34,830 nt of DNA from Prevotella sp. UBA2444 (lineage in GTDB: Bacteria > Bacteroidota > Bacteroidia > Bacteroidales > Bacteroidaceae): contig DDQK01000031.1 of assembly GCA_002342665.1 (NCBI GenBank), positions 1 to 34,830 on the forward strand, written 5' to 3'. The position numbers and the translations under genes were made by a program. The notes beneath the pieces are model-generated. The model had not been told where the DNA came from and searched no databases. It saw only the letters and a list, made by a program, of their open reading frames with translations. Below are positions 22,722-30,784 of this stretch, piece by piece (position 1 is the first letter of the stretch; each line of letters opens with the position of its first letter).

Positions 22722-23843
22722 ATGGTATTATATCCGAAACTGATAATGGACGCGCTGGCCACCGTCACCTATGCCGGCACGAAGAAGAATTTAGTGGAGA
22801 GCGGCATGGTGGCCGACACGCCAGCCGTGTCCGCTCCCCAGAATGACAATGAACCATGGCAGGTAAAAGTGGTGTTGGAATTCCCGCGCGACACCGATCC
22901 CTTCCTCAAATCTACCGTCAAGGCTGCAGAGGCTGCCATCAAGTATCACTGCGGACAAGACGTGATCGTCACCATTGAGACAGAATTCAAGTCGAAGCCA
23001 CGGCCAGAGGTGGGCCAGATGCTCCCCGGCGTGAAAAATATCATTGCCGTCAGCAGTGGTAAGGGCGGCGTGGGCAAGAGCACCGTCGCTGCCAATCTCG
23101 CCATCGCACTGGCACGCTTAGGCTATCGTGTGGGATTACTCGACACCGATATCTTCGGGCCCTCGATGCCCAAGATGTTCCATGTAGAGGACGAGAAACC
23201 CTACGCCATCAACAAGGATGGCCGCGACCTGATACTGCCCATCGAGAACTATGGCGTGAAGCTGCTCAGCATCGGCTTTTTCGTCTCTCCCACCACCGCT
23301 ACTCTCTGGCGCGGCGGCATGGCTACGAGTGCACTGAAACAACTCATTGCCGACGCCGACTGGGGTGAGCTCGACTACTTCATCCTCGACACCCCTCCTG
23401 GCACCAGCGACATCCATCTGACGTTGCTTCAGACGCTGCCCATCACAGGAGCCATCATCGTGTCAACTCCCCAACAAGTGGCCCTTGCCGATGCCCGCAA
23501 AGGCATCGACATGTACCGCAATGACAAGGTGAACGTGCCCATCCTGGGACTCATCGAGAACATGGCATGGTTCACGCCAGCCGAACTGCCAGGAAATCGT
23601 TACTACATCTTCGGCCGCGAGGGTTGTAAGCAGTTGGCTGAAGAAATGAATGTCCCCTTGTTGGCACAGATTCCCCTCGTACAGAGCATCTGCGACAATG
23701 GTGATGCAGGAACGCCTGCTGCCCTCAACAGCGAAACAGCTACTGGCTTGGCCTTTATCAACCTGGCACAAGCGGTAGTCACCGTCGTCAATCGTCGCAA
23801 TAAGGAAATGCCCAAGACGAAAATTGTCGGGATGAAAGGATGA
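22722..23843 (+). CDS. Mrp/NBP35-type Fe-S carrier ATPase
   Basis: A 373-residue P-loop ATPase of the Mrp/ApbC family. The start at MVLYPKLIMDALATV is chosen as the usual Bacteroidales beginning; a longer frame starts at 22692 inside the previous gene. Residues about 1-90 are a MIP18-like (DUF59) domain. The deviant Walker A is GKGGVGKS at 113-120, followed by VGLLDTDIFGPSMPKM and FILDTPPGTSDIHLTLLQ. Members deliver [4Fe-4S] clusters in the cytosol. The C-terminal CPxC pair of classic Mrp is absent: the equivalent place reads MAWFTPAELPGNRYYIFG. Gene spacing (19 bp from the LRR gene) suggests co-transcription. Confidence 0.9.
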   Translation: MVLYPKLIMDALATVTYAGTKKNLVESGMVADTPAVSAPQNDNEPWQVKVVLEFPRDTDPFLKSTVKAAEAAIKYHCGQDVIVTIETEFKSKPRPEVGQMLPGVKNIIAVSSGKGGVGKSTVAANLAIALARLGYRVGLLDTDIFGPSMPKMFHVEDEKPYAINKDGRDLILPIENYGVKLLSIGFFVSPTTATLWRGGMATSALKQLIADADWGELDYFILDTPPGTSDIHLTLLQTLPITGAIIVSTPQQVALADARKGIDMYRNDKVNVPILGLIENMAWFTPAELPGNRYYIFGREGCKQLAEEMNVPLLAQIPLVQSICDNGDAGTPAALNSETATGLAFINLAQAVVTVVNRRNKEMPKTKIVGMKG

Positions 23844-23885
23844 ATGGATTATTTTGCATTATAATTGCCATCAAACATTAAAGAT

Positions 23886-24554
23886 ATGAAGAAAATATTT
23901 CTAATCGCTTTGACCAGCCTATTCGTTGCATCAGCAGGCAATGCCAAGGTTAATGGTATGGAGGAATCAAAAGCACCTGATGGTGTGGAGGCTGTCGATC
24001 TGGGACTCAGTGTGAAATGGGCTAACATGAATGTGGGTGCCAGCAAAGAATCAGGCTTTGGCTCATATTTCGCATGGGGTGAGACTAAGCCAAAGGCTTA
24101 CTATTCGTGGAACACCTATGCTTGGAGCAAGGAAAACACCCAACTACTGATTAAGTATTCCCCTACTGATGGTAAGTCTCAGTTGGTACCCTCTGACGAT
24201 GCAGCTCACGCCAACTGGGGCGGAGAATGGCGCATGCCAACCATGGAAGAATGCGAGGAGTTGACAGACCCTGACAAATGTAAATGGGAATGGACGACGA
24301 AGGATGGAGTCAATGGCTACAAGGTCACTGGCAAGAAGACTGGCAACTCCATCTTCCTGCCCATCACTGGCTTACGTTTCTATGAGGGCATCCAGTTTCG
24401 AGCTGTCTATGGATATTATTGGACTTCAACCCTCTATACCACCACGCCCAACAAGGCATGGTGCCTGGAGTTCAATGTCTCTGATGTAAACGTACACTTC
24501 GGAAACCTTTCCAGCAATCGTTTCAGTGGTCGTTGCATACGTGCAGTCCGGTAG
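23886..24554 (+). CDS. Fib_succ_major-domain secreted protein
   Basis: A 222-residue exported protein. The start at MKKIFLIALTSLFVASAGNA is chosen because it begins a signal peptide; the open frame extends 7 codons upstream. The mature part has the phrases LGLSVKWANMNVGAS, GSYFAWGE, WRMPTMEECEEL, NGYKVTGKKTGNSIFLPITG and YWTSTLY of the Fibrobacter succinogenes 'major paralogous domain', common in Bacteroidales. Function is unknown; related domains occur in surface or secreted proteins. The stop codon overlaps the terminator hairpin at 24540-24570. The gene is 42 bp downstream of mrp, where a poor promoter-like TATTTTGCA is visible. Confidence 0.87.
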   Translation: MKKIFLIALTSLFVASAGNAKVNGMEESKAPDGVEAVDLGLSVKWANMNVGASKESGFGSYFAWGETKPKAYYSWNTYAWSKENTQLLIKYSPTDGKSQLVPSDDAAHANWGGEWRMPTMEECEELTDPDKCKWEWTTKDGVNGYKVTGKKTGNSIFLPITGLRFYEGIQFRAVYGYYWTSTLYTTTPNKAWCLEFNVSDVNVHFGNLSSNRFSGRCIRAVR

Positions 24555-24579
24555 TTTACCGGACTGTACGCCTTTTTCC
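24540..24579. terminator. Strong terminator overlapping the stop codon, bidirectional
   Basis: A 14-bp stem (24540-24553 and 24557-24570, one G-U pair) with a 3-nt loop, followed by CCTTTTTCC on the plus strand. It closes the ilvE-led operon. The stop codon of the upstream gene (24552-24554) is in the stem and loop. The minus-strand permease gene ends at 24592, so the hairpin can also serve that operon. Confidence 0.85.
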
Positions 24580-24591
24580 TTTTACCAGAGG

Positions 24592-25851
24592 TTAGTTCTT
24601 CTGATGCTTTAGCCTCATTCTTACCTCGCGCTTCTTTCTCAGATATTCCAAACGCTCCTGAGCATGCAGCCGGGAGACTCGGATTTGATTGCCGTACACG
24701 AGACAAGTGACACCAAAATAGGCTGCTGCCTGTATCCACAGATAGCGCAGCTCGGGTAGCACATCGTTGAGTGTGGCGCCCATGGTGTTGAGCCGGATAT
24801 ATGCCCTGGCACCAAAGGTGCTGGGGAACAGCCACGACACACCTTGCCAAGCTCCGGGAATGTTCGACTGCGGCCACGACACACCCGTCAAGAAGAGTAG
24901 CGGCACACTGACAAACACCATCAGCAGCATCACGTTCTCACGATAGCGGACGAGACACGACACCGTCATGCCAAAGAAGATACATGCAAGAATATAGGGT
25001 ATCATCATCAACAGCAAATCCTGCCAGTGAGCCAGACAGGGGAAGGAGAACAGCCGGGGTACCACCATCGACAGATAGGCACCCATCACGGCATAAATCA
25101 TCAGGTAGCATAGCGCCTTGCCCCCCACGATACGATAGATGCCGCTATAAGCTGGATGCACGGGTATCAGGTCGCTGTAGCGATTGCGCTCACGAGCCGT
25201 ACCAGCAGCCAGTCCAATGCCCAGCACGAGAGTCTGCTGCAAGATGAGCATCAGCACGGCAGGCAGAATGCCGCTACCATAGCCGCCACCAGGATTAAAC
25301 ACCGGCACGTCAACATACGCCAGAGGCTGCAGGGTTACCATGTCCTCACGCTTGGTATAGTTGCCAGACAACTTTGCCTTGATCTTCGCCCCCATCCGTT
25401 GCGACACTACCATAGCCGTCTGATAGATGGCCTTGTAGGTGAGCATCAGGGCCATGTCGCAATAGACGCTGACCGTACCCTGCTTCATACGACTGATATT
25501 GGAGGCGAAGTCCTCAGGAATGAGATAGATGCCCTTCACCAACTGACGGCTGACGAGCGACTTGGCATCGTCGAGGTCGTTGGCATAATAGGCCACATGG
25601 ACATCGGGCGAAGCGTTGCATTCCCGGATAAACTCTCTCGAGAGCTGGGAGTGGCTATAGTCTACTACCGCCACCGGCACCTCGCGCACGGTCTCGTTGT
25701 TGTAGATCCACGAGTATAGCAGCGGATAGGCGATAGGCACGATGATGAAGAAGATGAGCACGCCCTCATCGCGCATCACCTGTTTCATCTCCTGCCGCCA
25801 GATATAGGCGGTATCGTCGATAGCCTTGAATATCTTATGGAATATAGACAT
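24592..25851 (-). CDS. ABC-2 type permease, second of a pair
   Basis: A 419-residue permease of the YhhJ/YbhR-like ABC-2 group. An N-terminal helix near residue 25-45 (DEGVLIFFIIVPIAYPLLYSWIYN) precedes a large extracytoplasmic domain (about 45-190), then five to six C-terminal helices including GSGILPAVLMLILQQTLVLGIGLAAG and FLTGVSWPQSNIPGAWQ. The start at 25851 (MSIFHKIFKAIDD) is chosen; the frame continues 30 codons upstream without support. It overlaps the preceding permease by 17 bp and is last in the operon. No ATPase gene is in the window, so either one is supplied elsewhere or the pair works in another way. Confidence 0.88.
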   Translation of the reverse strand: MSIFHKIFKAIDDTAYIWRQEMKQVMRDEGVLIFFIIVPIAYPLLYSWIYNNETVREVPVAVVDYSHSQLSREFIRECNASPDVHVAYYANDLDDAKSLVSRQLVKGIYLIPEDFASNISRMKQGTVSVYCDMALMLTYKAIYQTAMVVSQRMGAKIKAKLSGNYTKREDMVTLQPLAYVDVPVFNPGGGYGSGILPAVLMLILQQTLVLGIGLAAGTARERNRYSDLIPVHPAYSGIYRIVGGKALCYLMIYAVMGAYLSMVVPRLFSFPCLAHWQDLLLMMIPYILACIFFGMTVSCLVRYRENVMLLMVFVSVPLLFLTGVSWPQSNIPGAWQGVSWLFPSTFGARAYIRLNTMGATLNDVLPELRYLWIQAAAYFGVTCLVYGNQIRVSRLHAQERLEYLRKKREVRMRLKHQKN

Positions 25852-27004
25852 AAGTAAGCATTGCATTCTTGATCTTACGGAGCACAAGCCAAGGCAGCAG
25901 CGTGAAGGCGATGAGAGCCACCAGATGGAACCAACCGTCAATCAGCGGGAAGCCATTGAACACCGTAATCTGATACAACATATAGTAATGGCGCAGTGGG
26001 AAGAGCCACGACAGCGACTGTATCGGCGCATCCATAGCCATGATGGGGAAGGCAGAGCCTGCCAGCGAGATGCTGAGCACCGCCCAAAGTGAACAGACAC
26101 TCATCGACATGCGGAGCGAGGGCATCAGTCCGAAGGCGAAGATGCCGAAGCCGATGCCGCTGACGACCTCAAGCATGCTGAGGAGCAAAATGCTCAACGC
26201 TCCTCCCTGATGCGGAAAGTCGAGCACACTGTAGCAATAGTACTGGAAGAGCATCACCAGAGTGAGGTGAACCAGTGCCTGGGGCAGGAACTTTCCGAGG
26301 ATGGCCACCAGTATATTACCATTGGCCTTCGCCAGCCACTCCTTGCCACGGTCGAATTTCAGTTCCATGCCCAGCGAATAAGCTGAGAGAAGGAACATGA
26401 AGAGCATCATGATACCAGGCACGAAGACTGTAGAGAGGTAGACGTTATAGTTGCTCCAAGGGTTCACTATCTGATGGGCATCGATGACGATAGGCTGCAG
26501 CACCGTCTGTATCTGCTGCGGTGTGAATCCCCGGGCCCGCATAGTGGCCTGCCCTACAGCTGCCGAGCCGAGGGTGGAGATGGTCTTCAGATCCTTCATC
26601 ATCAGCGATCCGGCCATCACCGACGTCATCGTGTAATAGTACGACACTTTCGGCTGACGGCTGGCCAGCAACTTCTCGGTCGTTCCCTTGGGGATATAGA
26701 GGAAAGCGTATATCTGATTCTCCTGAATGGCGCGACGGGCTTCTGATACCGAAGGGTAGCGGGCAACAATGCGCGAAGCCTGGAAGGCATCGAGCCGCCT
26801 GATCAGACCACGCGAGGTGGTGGTGTTGTCGAGGTCTACCACACCCACTGGCAGGTCTTCCGGCTGTCCCTCGCTGAGTAGCGAGGTGAAGAAGAAGATT
26901 GTCAGCAGGGGGAATATCACCATGCAGAAACCGTAGAGGCGATTCATGTAGAGAATCTTCGCCTCACGCTTCGCCACCGTCCATATCGCTGATAAGTACT
27001 TCAC
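25835..27004 (-). CDS. ABC-2 type permease, first of a pair (GTG start)
   Basis: A 389-residue ABC-2 permease with the same architecture as its partner: N-terminal helix (LYGFCMVIFPLLTIFFFTSLL), a long extracytoplasmic domain beginning PVGVVDLDNTTTSRGLIRRL, and a C-terminal membrane block (IMMLFMFLLSAYSLGMELKFDRGKEWL onward). The first codon is GTG (complement of 27002-27004), part of a tandem 7-mer array that continues back over the HlyD stop. It is presumed to form a heterodimer with the next permease and to work with the HlyD and TolC proteins as an exporter. The missing ATP-binding subunit is notable. Confidence 0.88.
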   Translation of the reverse strand: MKYLSAIWTVAKREAKILYMNRLYGFCMVIFPLLTIFFFTSLLSEGQPEDLPVGVVDLDNTTTSRGLIRRLDAFQASRIVARYPSVSEARRAIQENQIYAFLYIPKGTTEKLLASRQPKVSYYYTMTSVMAGSLMMKDLKTISTLGSAAVGQATMRARGFTPQQIQTVLQPIVIDAHQIVNPWSNYNVYLSTVFVPGIMMLFMFLLSAYSLGMELKFDRGKEWLAKANGNILVAILGKFLPQALVHLTLVMLFQYYCYSVLDFPHQGGALSILLLSMLEVVSGIGFGIFAFGLMPSLRMSMSVCSLWAVLSISLAGSAFPIMAMDAPIQSLSWLFPLRHYYMLYQITVFNGFPLIDGWFHLVALIAFTLLPWLVLRKIKNAMLTYVYIP

Positions 27005-27032
27005 TATAAACTATTCGCTATTCACTATTCAC
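26999..27032 (-). repeat. Tandem 7-mers across the HlyD stop and permease start
   Basis: Read on the minus strand: GTGAATA, GTGAATA, GCGAATA, GTTTATA, then GTGAAG at the permease start. The HlyD TGA is in the first unit and the permease GTG is the last. A change in unit number would shift spacing by 7 nt, and each intact unit offers a GTG in a different frame. Confidence 0.85.
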
Positions 27033-28012
27033 TTAATTATCAGCGACATGCCAGGACGCAGACCGTCCAGCTTCTCCACGGGGCGGGCCTTCACCTCAAA
27101 GGTTTTCAGGTCATACTGCCCAGTGGCCTTCGTGGCTTTCCACACAGCATACGAGCCCTGATCCTTCAAGTAGTACACCTTCATCTTGATTTCCTTATTG
27201 AAGGCGGGCACGAAAGCTGTCAGCTCAGAACCGACCTTCAGGTCGTTGAGCTGATCCTCACGCACATTAAACGTACCCCACATATCGTTCATCATCGAGA
27301 TCGACATGATGGGCGACCCGGTGCCAACGAGCTCACCCACCTTCGGGTAGATGTCGCTCACCTCACCGTCCATCTGTGCGGTCTGCACCGTCTCGTGGAT
27401 ATAGCTGTTCACTTCCTGCACGGCACCGCGGGCACGTCCCACCTGAGCGGCAGCAGCCAGCTTGTCCTCCATTCGGGCACCGTTGACGGCCATGTCGTAC
27501 TGGCTCTGGGCAGCCTTCATCTGAGCCTCCATCGCCTTATATGTAGCATACACCTCGTCACGCTTCTGCGCACTGACCACGCCCTCGTCGAAGAGGCGCT
27601 GGATGCGCTGATACGACTTCTCTGCCACCTCGAAACCGGCCTTTGCCTGCTGATACACGGAGAAGGCACCCTGGATCTGCTCCTTGCGGGCACCGTTCTG
27701 CGCCTTCAGCTCTAAGGCCGAGGCTGCATTCTCAGCACTGCGGGCCTGCTCCATCTTGGCCCTCACCTCAGGGGCATCGAGGATGGCCAGCGTATCACCG
27801 GCCTTCACGAAGTCACCCTCCTTGACACGAATCTCGAGGATACGCCCGGGCACCTTGCTCGATACGCGGTATTCGCTCACTTCCACCTGTCCCTGGATGA
27901 TGTCCGGGTCACGGTCGAGGGCCAGGAAGCCGATGGCGGCTACGATTATCACAACCGCCACAAATCCGAGGACGGCATACAAAATATTGGTGTGTTGAGT
28001 TCTTGCTGACAT
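27029..28012 (-). CDS. HlyD family periplasmic adaptor (membrane fusion protein)
   Basis: A 327-residue adaptor with one N-terminal membrane helix (about 9-30, ILYAVLGFVAVVIIVAAIGFLAL). A biotinyl-lipoyl-like half motif follows (VSSKVPGRILEIRVKEGDFVKAGDTLAILD), then a long alpha-helical coiled-coil hairpin (about 85-185) and a second lipoyl half with DGEVSDIYPKVGELVGTGSPI, and a beta-barrel end. It links the inner-membrane permeases to the TolC-like channel. It starts 6 bp after the TolC gene and ends inside the 7-mer array. Length agrees with EmrA/YbhG-like adaptors. Confidence 0.92.
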   Translation of the reverse strand: MSARTQHTNILYAVLGFVAVVIIVAAIGFLALDRDPDIIQGQVEVSEYRVSSKVPGRILEIRVKEGDFVKAGDTLAILDAPEVRAKMEQARSAENAASALELKAQNGARKEQIQGAFSVYQQAKAGFEVAEKSYQRIQRLFDEGVVSAQKRDEVYATYKAMEAQMKAAQSQYDMAVNGARMEDKLAAAAQVGRARGAVQEVNSYIHETVQTAQMDGEVSDIYPKVGELVGTGSPIMSISMMNDMWGTFNVREDQLNDLKVGSELTAFVPAFNKEIKMKVYYLKDQGSYAVWKATKATGQYDLKTFEVKARPVEKLDGLRPGMSLIIK

Positions 28013-28018
28013 AATGGT

Positions 28019-29521
28019 TTAATATAATGTGCCAAGCGACTTCTGAAGGTCTACCTGACTGAGTTTAACATCTATTTCTGCATCTATTTTCTGCGACTGT
28101 GCCTGCAGCCAGGCTGTCTGCGCCTCCATCACAGTAGTGGGAGTGATGACACCCTCCTGGAATCCGAGGTTGGCCGTGCGCAGGTTCTCCTCCGCCCGCT
28201 CGATGTTCGACTGTGCCATCGTGAGCTTTTTGTTGGCCTCCTCCACGCGGAAGGTGTTCTGGTTCACCTGTAGTTCGATCAGTTCGCGCGCTTCCTGCCG
28301 CTCTAGTTCGGCAATAGCAGTGGCACCCTTCGAGGCACGCACTTTATACATCACGTCGCCCCAGTTCCAGATGGGCACACGCACCAGTACGCCCACATTC
28401 CAGAAACCGCGGAATTTCCTTTCAAACGAGTTGAACAAGCTGGGATTGGTCACCGCATAGCCTCCTGTGAGTGCCACCATCGGCAGATTGCCGGCTTTCA
28501 GCACATTCGTCAGTTGCCGGCTCAGCTTCACACCGCTCTCCAGCATCTTCAGCTCCGGACGGTTCTCCACAGCAGCCTCCACGTCGAGCTTAGGCGTGAG
28601 TGACACCACGGCGAGGTTTTCCGATTCCTCGTCTGCCAGCGTTATCTTTTCGTTGATGGGCAGTCCGATAGTCTTGCAGAGCAGCATCTTCGAGAGCACC
28701 AGGCCGTCGTTCACTCGGGTGAGGGTCATCTCGGCCTCATTCACCTTCACGTCAACCGACAGACCGTCGCTCTTCGTGGCAACGCCCTCCTCAATCATGC
28801 GGTGCACGTCGGCATCGAGTTTCTTCACCACCTCCAGATAGGCTTCAGCCAACTTCTGCTTGTGGCGCAGTGAGACCACCTGCCAATAAGCCTTGTCCGT
28901 CTCATAGATGGTGGCCTGGCGACGTGCGTCGGCAGAGTGCTGCTGCAGGTCCTCGTGGATGTCGGCCATCTTGTTGAGGGCTATCAGGCTACCGCCGAGG
29001 AACACGGGTTGCGTCACCATCACCGTTCCAGCAAAGAGGTTGCGGGTGTCGGTGTGGAGGGCATCCACCAGACGACCTCCGATGCCGTCAAGCTGGGCTC
29101 CCAGGCTTTGCAGACCGCCTGCCGACAACTGATGGAGCGACTCCAATGGAATCCCCATTCCTCCCAGAAGAGCACCAATCCGCTCCATTGGCAGACCGCT
29201 GGTTGCCTGCTGCAGTCCCTGCTGGAAATCCGTGACGGCATTGGTACCCAGATTGTTCAGTGCCGCCTTATGATCGTCACTGAGCAGCGAGATCTCACGA
29301 CTGGTGAACTGGTACGTACCCAGTGCACTGACGTGAGGCAGATATTTGGTGCGTGCCGACTTTCTCAGGTTGGCCGCCACCTCCTGTTTCACCTTGGCCA
29401 CGCCCATCTGCTTGTTGTTGCGCAAGGCCATCGCCCTGCAGCTGTCAAGTGTCAGCAGCCGCTGGGCCGAAGCGGTGAAGGGTAAAAAGGCAAGTAGGTA
29501 GAAAACTACTCTCATATACAT
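28019..29521 (-). CDS. TolC family outer-membrane channel protein
   Basis: A 500-residue protein with a signal peptide (MRVVFYLLAFLPFTASAQR) and the two repeated TolC-type helical halves, for example LTLDSCRAMALRNNKQMGVAKVKQEVA at the N-terminus and VEAAVENRPELKMLESGVKLS mid-way, ending VDLQKSLGTLY. It should form a trimeric outer-membrane channel for the HlyD/ABC-2 system downstream. Starts at 29539, 29521 (MYMRVV) or 29515 are possible; 29521 avoids overlapping the upstream gene. A glycine- and leucine-rich insert between residues about 95 and 160 (GLQQATSGLPMERIGALLGG) is longer than in E. coli TolC. Confidence 0.9.
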   Translation of the reverse strand: MYMRVVFYLLAFLPFTASAQRLLTLDSCRAMALRNNKQMGVAKVKQEVAANLRKSARTKYLPHVSALGTYQFTSREISLLSDDHKAALNNLGTNAVTDFQQGLQQATSGLPMERIGALLGGMGIPLESLHQLSAGGLQSLGAQLDGIGGRLVDALHTDTRNLFAGTVMVTQPVFLGGSLIALNKMADIHEDLQQHSADARRQATIYETDKAYWQVVSLRHKQKLAEAYLEVVKKLDADVHRMIEEGVATKSDGLSVDVKVNEAEMTLTRVNDGLVLSKMLLCKTIGLPINEKITLADEESENLAVVSLTPKLDVEAAVENRPELKMLESGVKLSRQLTNVLKAGNLPMVALTGGYAVTNPSLFNSFERKFRGFWNVGVLVRVPIWNWGDVMYKVRASKGATAIAELERQEARELIELQVNQNTFRVEEANKKLTMAQSNIERAEENLRTANLGFQEGVITPTTVMEAQTAWLQAQSQKIDAEIDVKLSQVDLQKSLGTLY

Positions 29522-29531
29522 TATTATTAGT

Positions 29532-30404
29532 TTACTCAAAGTTGAATGTCCTCGAACCGATCATGTGTCCGTCTGCGAAGATGCTCACGCGATACTGTCC
29601 GCCCTCGAGCATCTGCGTCACATTCCAGAAGGTAGGCACAGTCACCTCCTCGCCGGTATACTCGATGGTCTTCTTCATCGAGCACTCCAGGTTGCGATTC
29701 TCGTAGGCAAACGATCCGCCACCTCCCAGCACGTTGCCGCCGGGATTCTGTATTCGCACATAGATGGTGCGGTGGCCGTTGGAGGCCGTCACGTTCTTCG
29801 TGATGGTGAATGTCACCTGTATCTTCTTCGTGTCCTTCAGGCGCTTGGTGGCTCTATCGCGCTTGTTGAGCAGCGACATCTGTATGTTGGTAGCATCCAG
29901 TTGGGCGGCTATGGCCACCTTCTCTGATAGCGACGCTTTCTCGCTGCTCAGGCCGGCCACCTGCTGGGTGCGCTGCTCCAGTTCGGCACTCACCCTCGAA
30001 TTCTCGGCCCTGAGGTTCTCGTTCAGCCGGTTCAGCGAGTCCACCTGTATGATGTAGGAGCGGAGTACCTCGCGCACCGTGGCCAGTTCCTTCTTCAGTC
30101 GGGTGATCTCACGGGCGTCGTCGGCCTTCACCTTCTTCAGTTCCTCCAGCAGCTTCTGAGTCTTCATCTGCTCCTGGGTCAGCTGTTCCACGATGGAATC
30201 GTTGTTGATCTGCGTCTTCATCTCACTATATTGCAGGGCGAAGCGCTCGTATTCGTTCTCCATCTCCTGCTTGTCGAGTTCTGCCAGCTCCTGCATGTCG
30301 CGGTTGGCCTGACGTTGCTTCTGGAGGTCCATAAAGAGGTAGGCCAGTCCGCCGAGCAGAGCCAGTATCACCACGATCAGTACAGCCAGTAATCCTTTCT
30401 TCAT
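29532..30404 (-). CDS. Coiled-coil membrane protein of unknown function
   Basis: A 290-residue protein: an N-terminal membrane helix (about 4-26, GLLAVLIVVILALLGGLAYLFM), then a long charged coiled coil (about 30-175, with many EL, KE and heptad leucines), and a C-terminal globular domain of about 100 residues (ATKRLKDTKKIQVTFTITKNVTASNGHRTIYVRIQNPGG...). Similar proteins are common as hypotheticals in Bacteroidales. The N-terminus should anchor it in the inner membrane with the coiled coil in the periplasm. It is the first gene of the exporter operon behind its own promoter and ends 10 bp before the TolC start. A structural link to the exporter is plausible but unproven. Confidence 0.8.
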   Translation of the reverse strand: MKKGLLAVLIVVILALLGGLAYLFMDLQKQRQANRDMQELAELDKQEMENEYERFALQYSEMKTQINNDSIVEQLTQEQMKTQKLLEELKKVKADDAREITRLKKELATVREVLRSYIIQVDSLNRLNENLRAENSRVSAELEQRTQQVAGLSSEKASLSEKVAIAAQLDATNIQMSLLNKRDRATKRLKDTKKIQVTFTITKNVTASNGHRTIYVRIQNPGGNVLGGGGSFAYENRNLECSMKKTIEYTGEEVTVPTFWNVTQMLEGGQYRVSIFADGHMIGSRTFNFE

Positions 30405-30429
30405 TGTCTTGATACTATGTTTTTGGGTG

Positions 30430-30461
30430 CAAATTTAAATAAAATAGGTGAAACTGCAAAG
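30430..30461 (-). promoter_or_regulatory. Promoter of the coiled-coil/TolC/HlyD/ABC-2 operon
   Basis: TAAATTTG (complement of 30430-30437), followed by CACCC, with CTTTG (complement of 30457-30461) starting 24 nt upstream. It is divergent from the cyd promoter, and the two -33 elements are about 26 bp apart. Confidence 0.72.
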
Positions 30462-30487
30462 AATTTTTGAATTTCTTTTAAGAAAGG

Positions 30488-30519
30488 CTTGGAAGTTTAA
30501 GCATTTTTCTGTATCTTTG
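30488..30519 (+). promoter_or_regulatory. Promoter of the DUF4492-cydAB operon
   Basis: TATCTTTG (30512-30519), followed by CCCC, with CTTGG (30488-30492) starting 24 nt upstream. The start codon at 30541 is about 20 nt downstream. No obvious oxygen-responsive operator palindrome is visible in the short region. Confidence 0.75.
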
Positions 30520-30540
30520 CCCCATATTATTCTATTGCCT

Positions 30541-30762
30541 ATGAAGAAAGACGGTTTCTGGTACCGGGCCTTCGACCTATACTACGACGGTTTCCGCCAC
30601 ATGCACCTCGGCAAGACGCTGTGGGCTATCATACTTATCAAACTTTTCATCATGTTCGCCATCCTCAAGGTGTTTTTCTTTCCCAACTTCCTCAAGGAGC
30701 ACGCCCAGGGCGACGAGGCCGGTTACGTGGCCACGGAGCTCATTGAGAGAAGCGAGAAGTGA
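30541..30762 (+). CDS. DUF4492 small membrane protein linked to cytochrome bd
   Basis: A 73-residue protein of the DUF4492 family, with the core FWYRAFDLYYDGFRHMHLGKTLW, one membrane helix (about 28-48, LWAIILIKLFIMFAILKVFFF) and a polar tail. The start at 30541 (MKKDGFWYRAF) is chosen because it follows the promoter by about 20 nt; the open frame upstream runs through the promoter. It lies 22 bp before cydA, an arrangement I know from many Bacteroidales. It may be an accessory subunit analogous in place, not in sequence, to CydX. Confidence 0.88.
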   Translation: MKKDGFWYRAFDLYYDGFRHMHLGKTLWAIILIKLFIMFAILKVFFFPNFLKEHAQGDEAGYVATELIERSEK

Positions 30763-30784
30763 TTCATTCTAAAATTTAACTTAT

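Noticed and set aside
23844..23885. Promoter TATTTTGCA ahead of the Fib_succ_major gene
   Set aside because: It is one base short of the TAnnTTTG pattern and no -33 element is seen at the right distance, so it is mentioned but not called.
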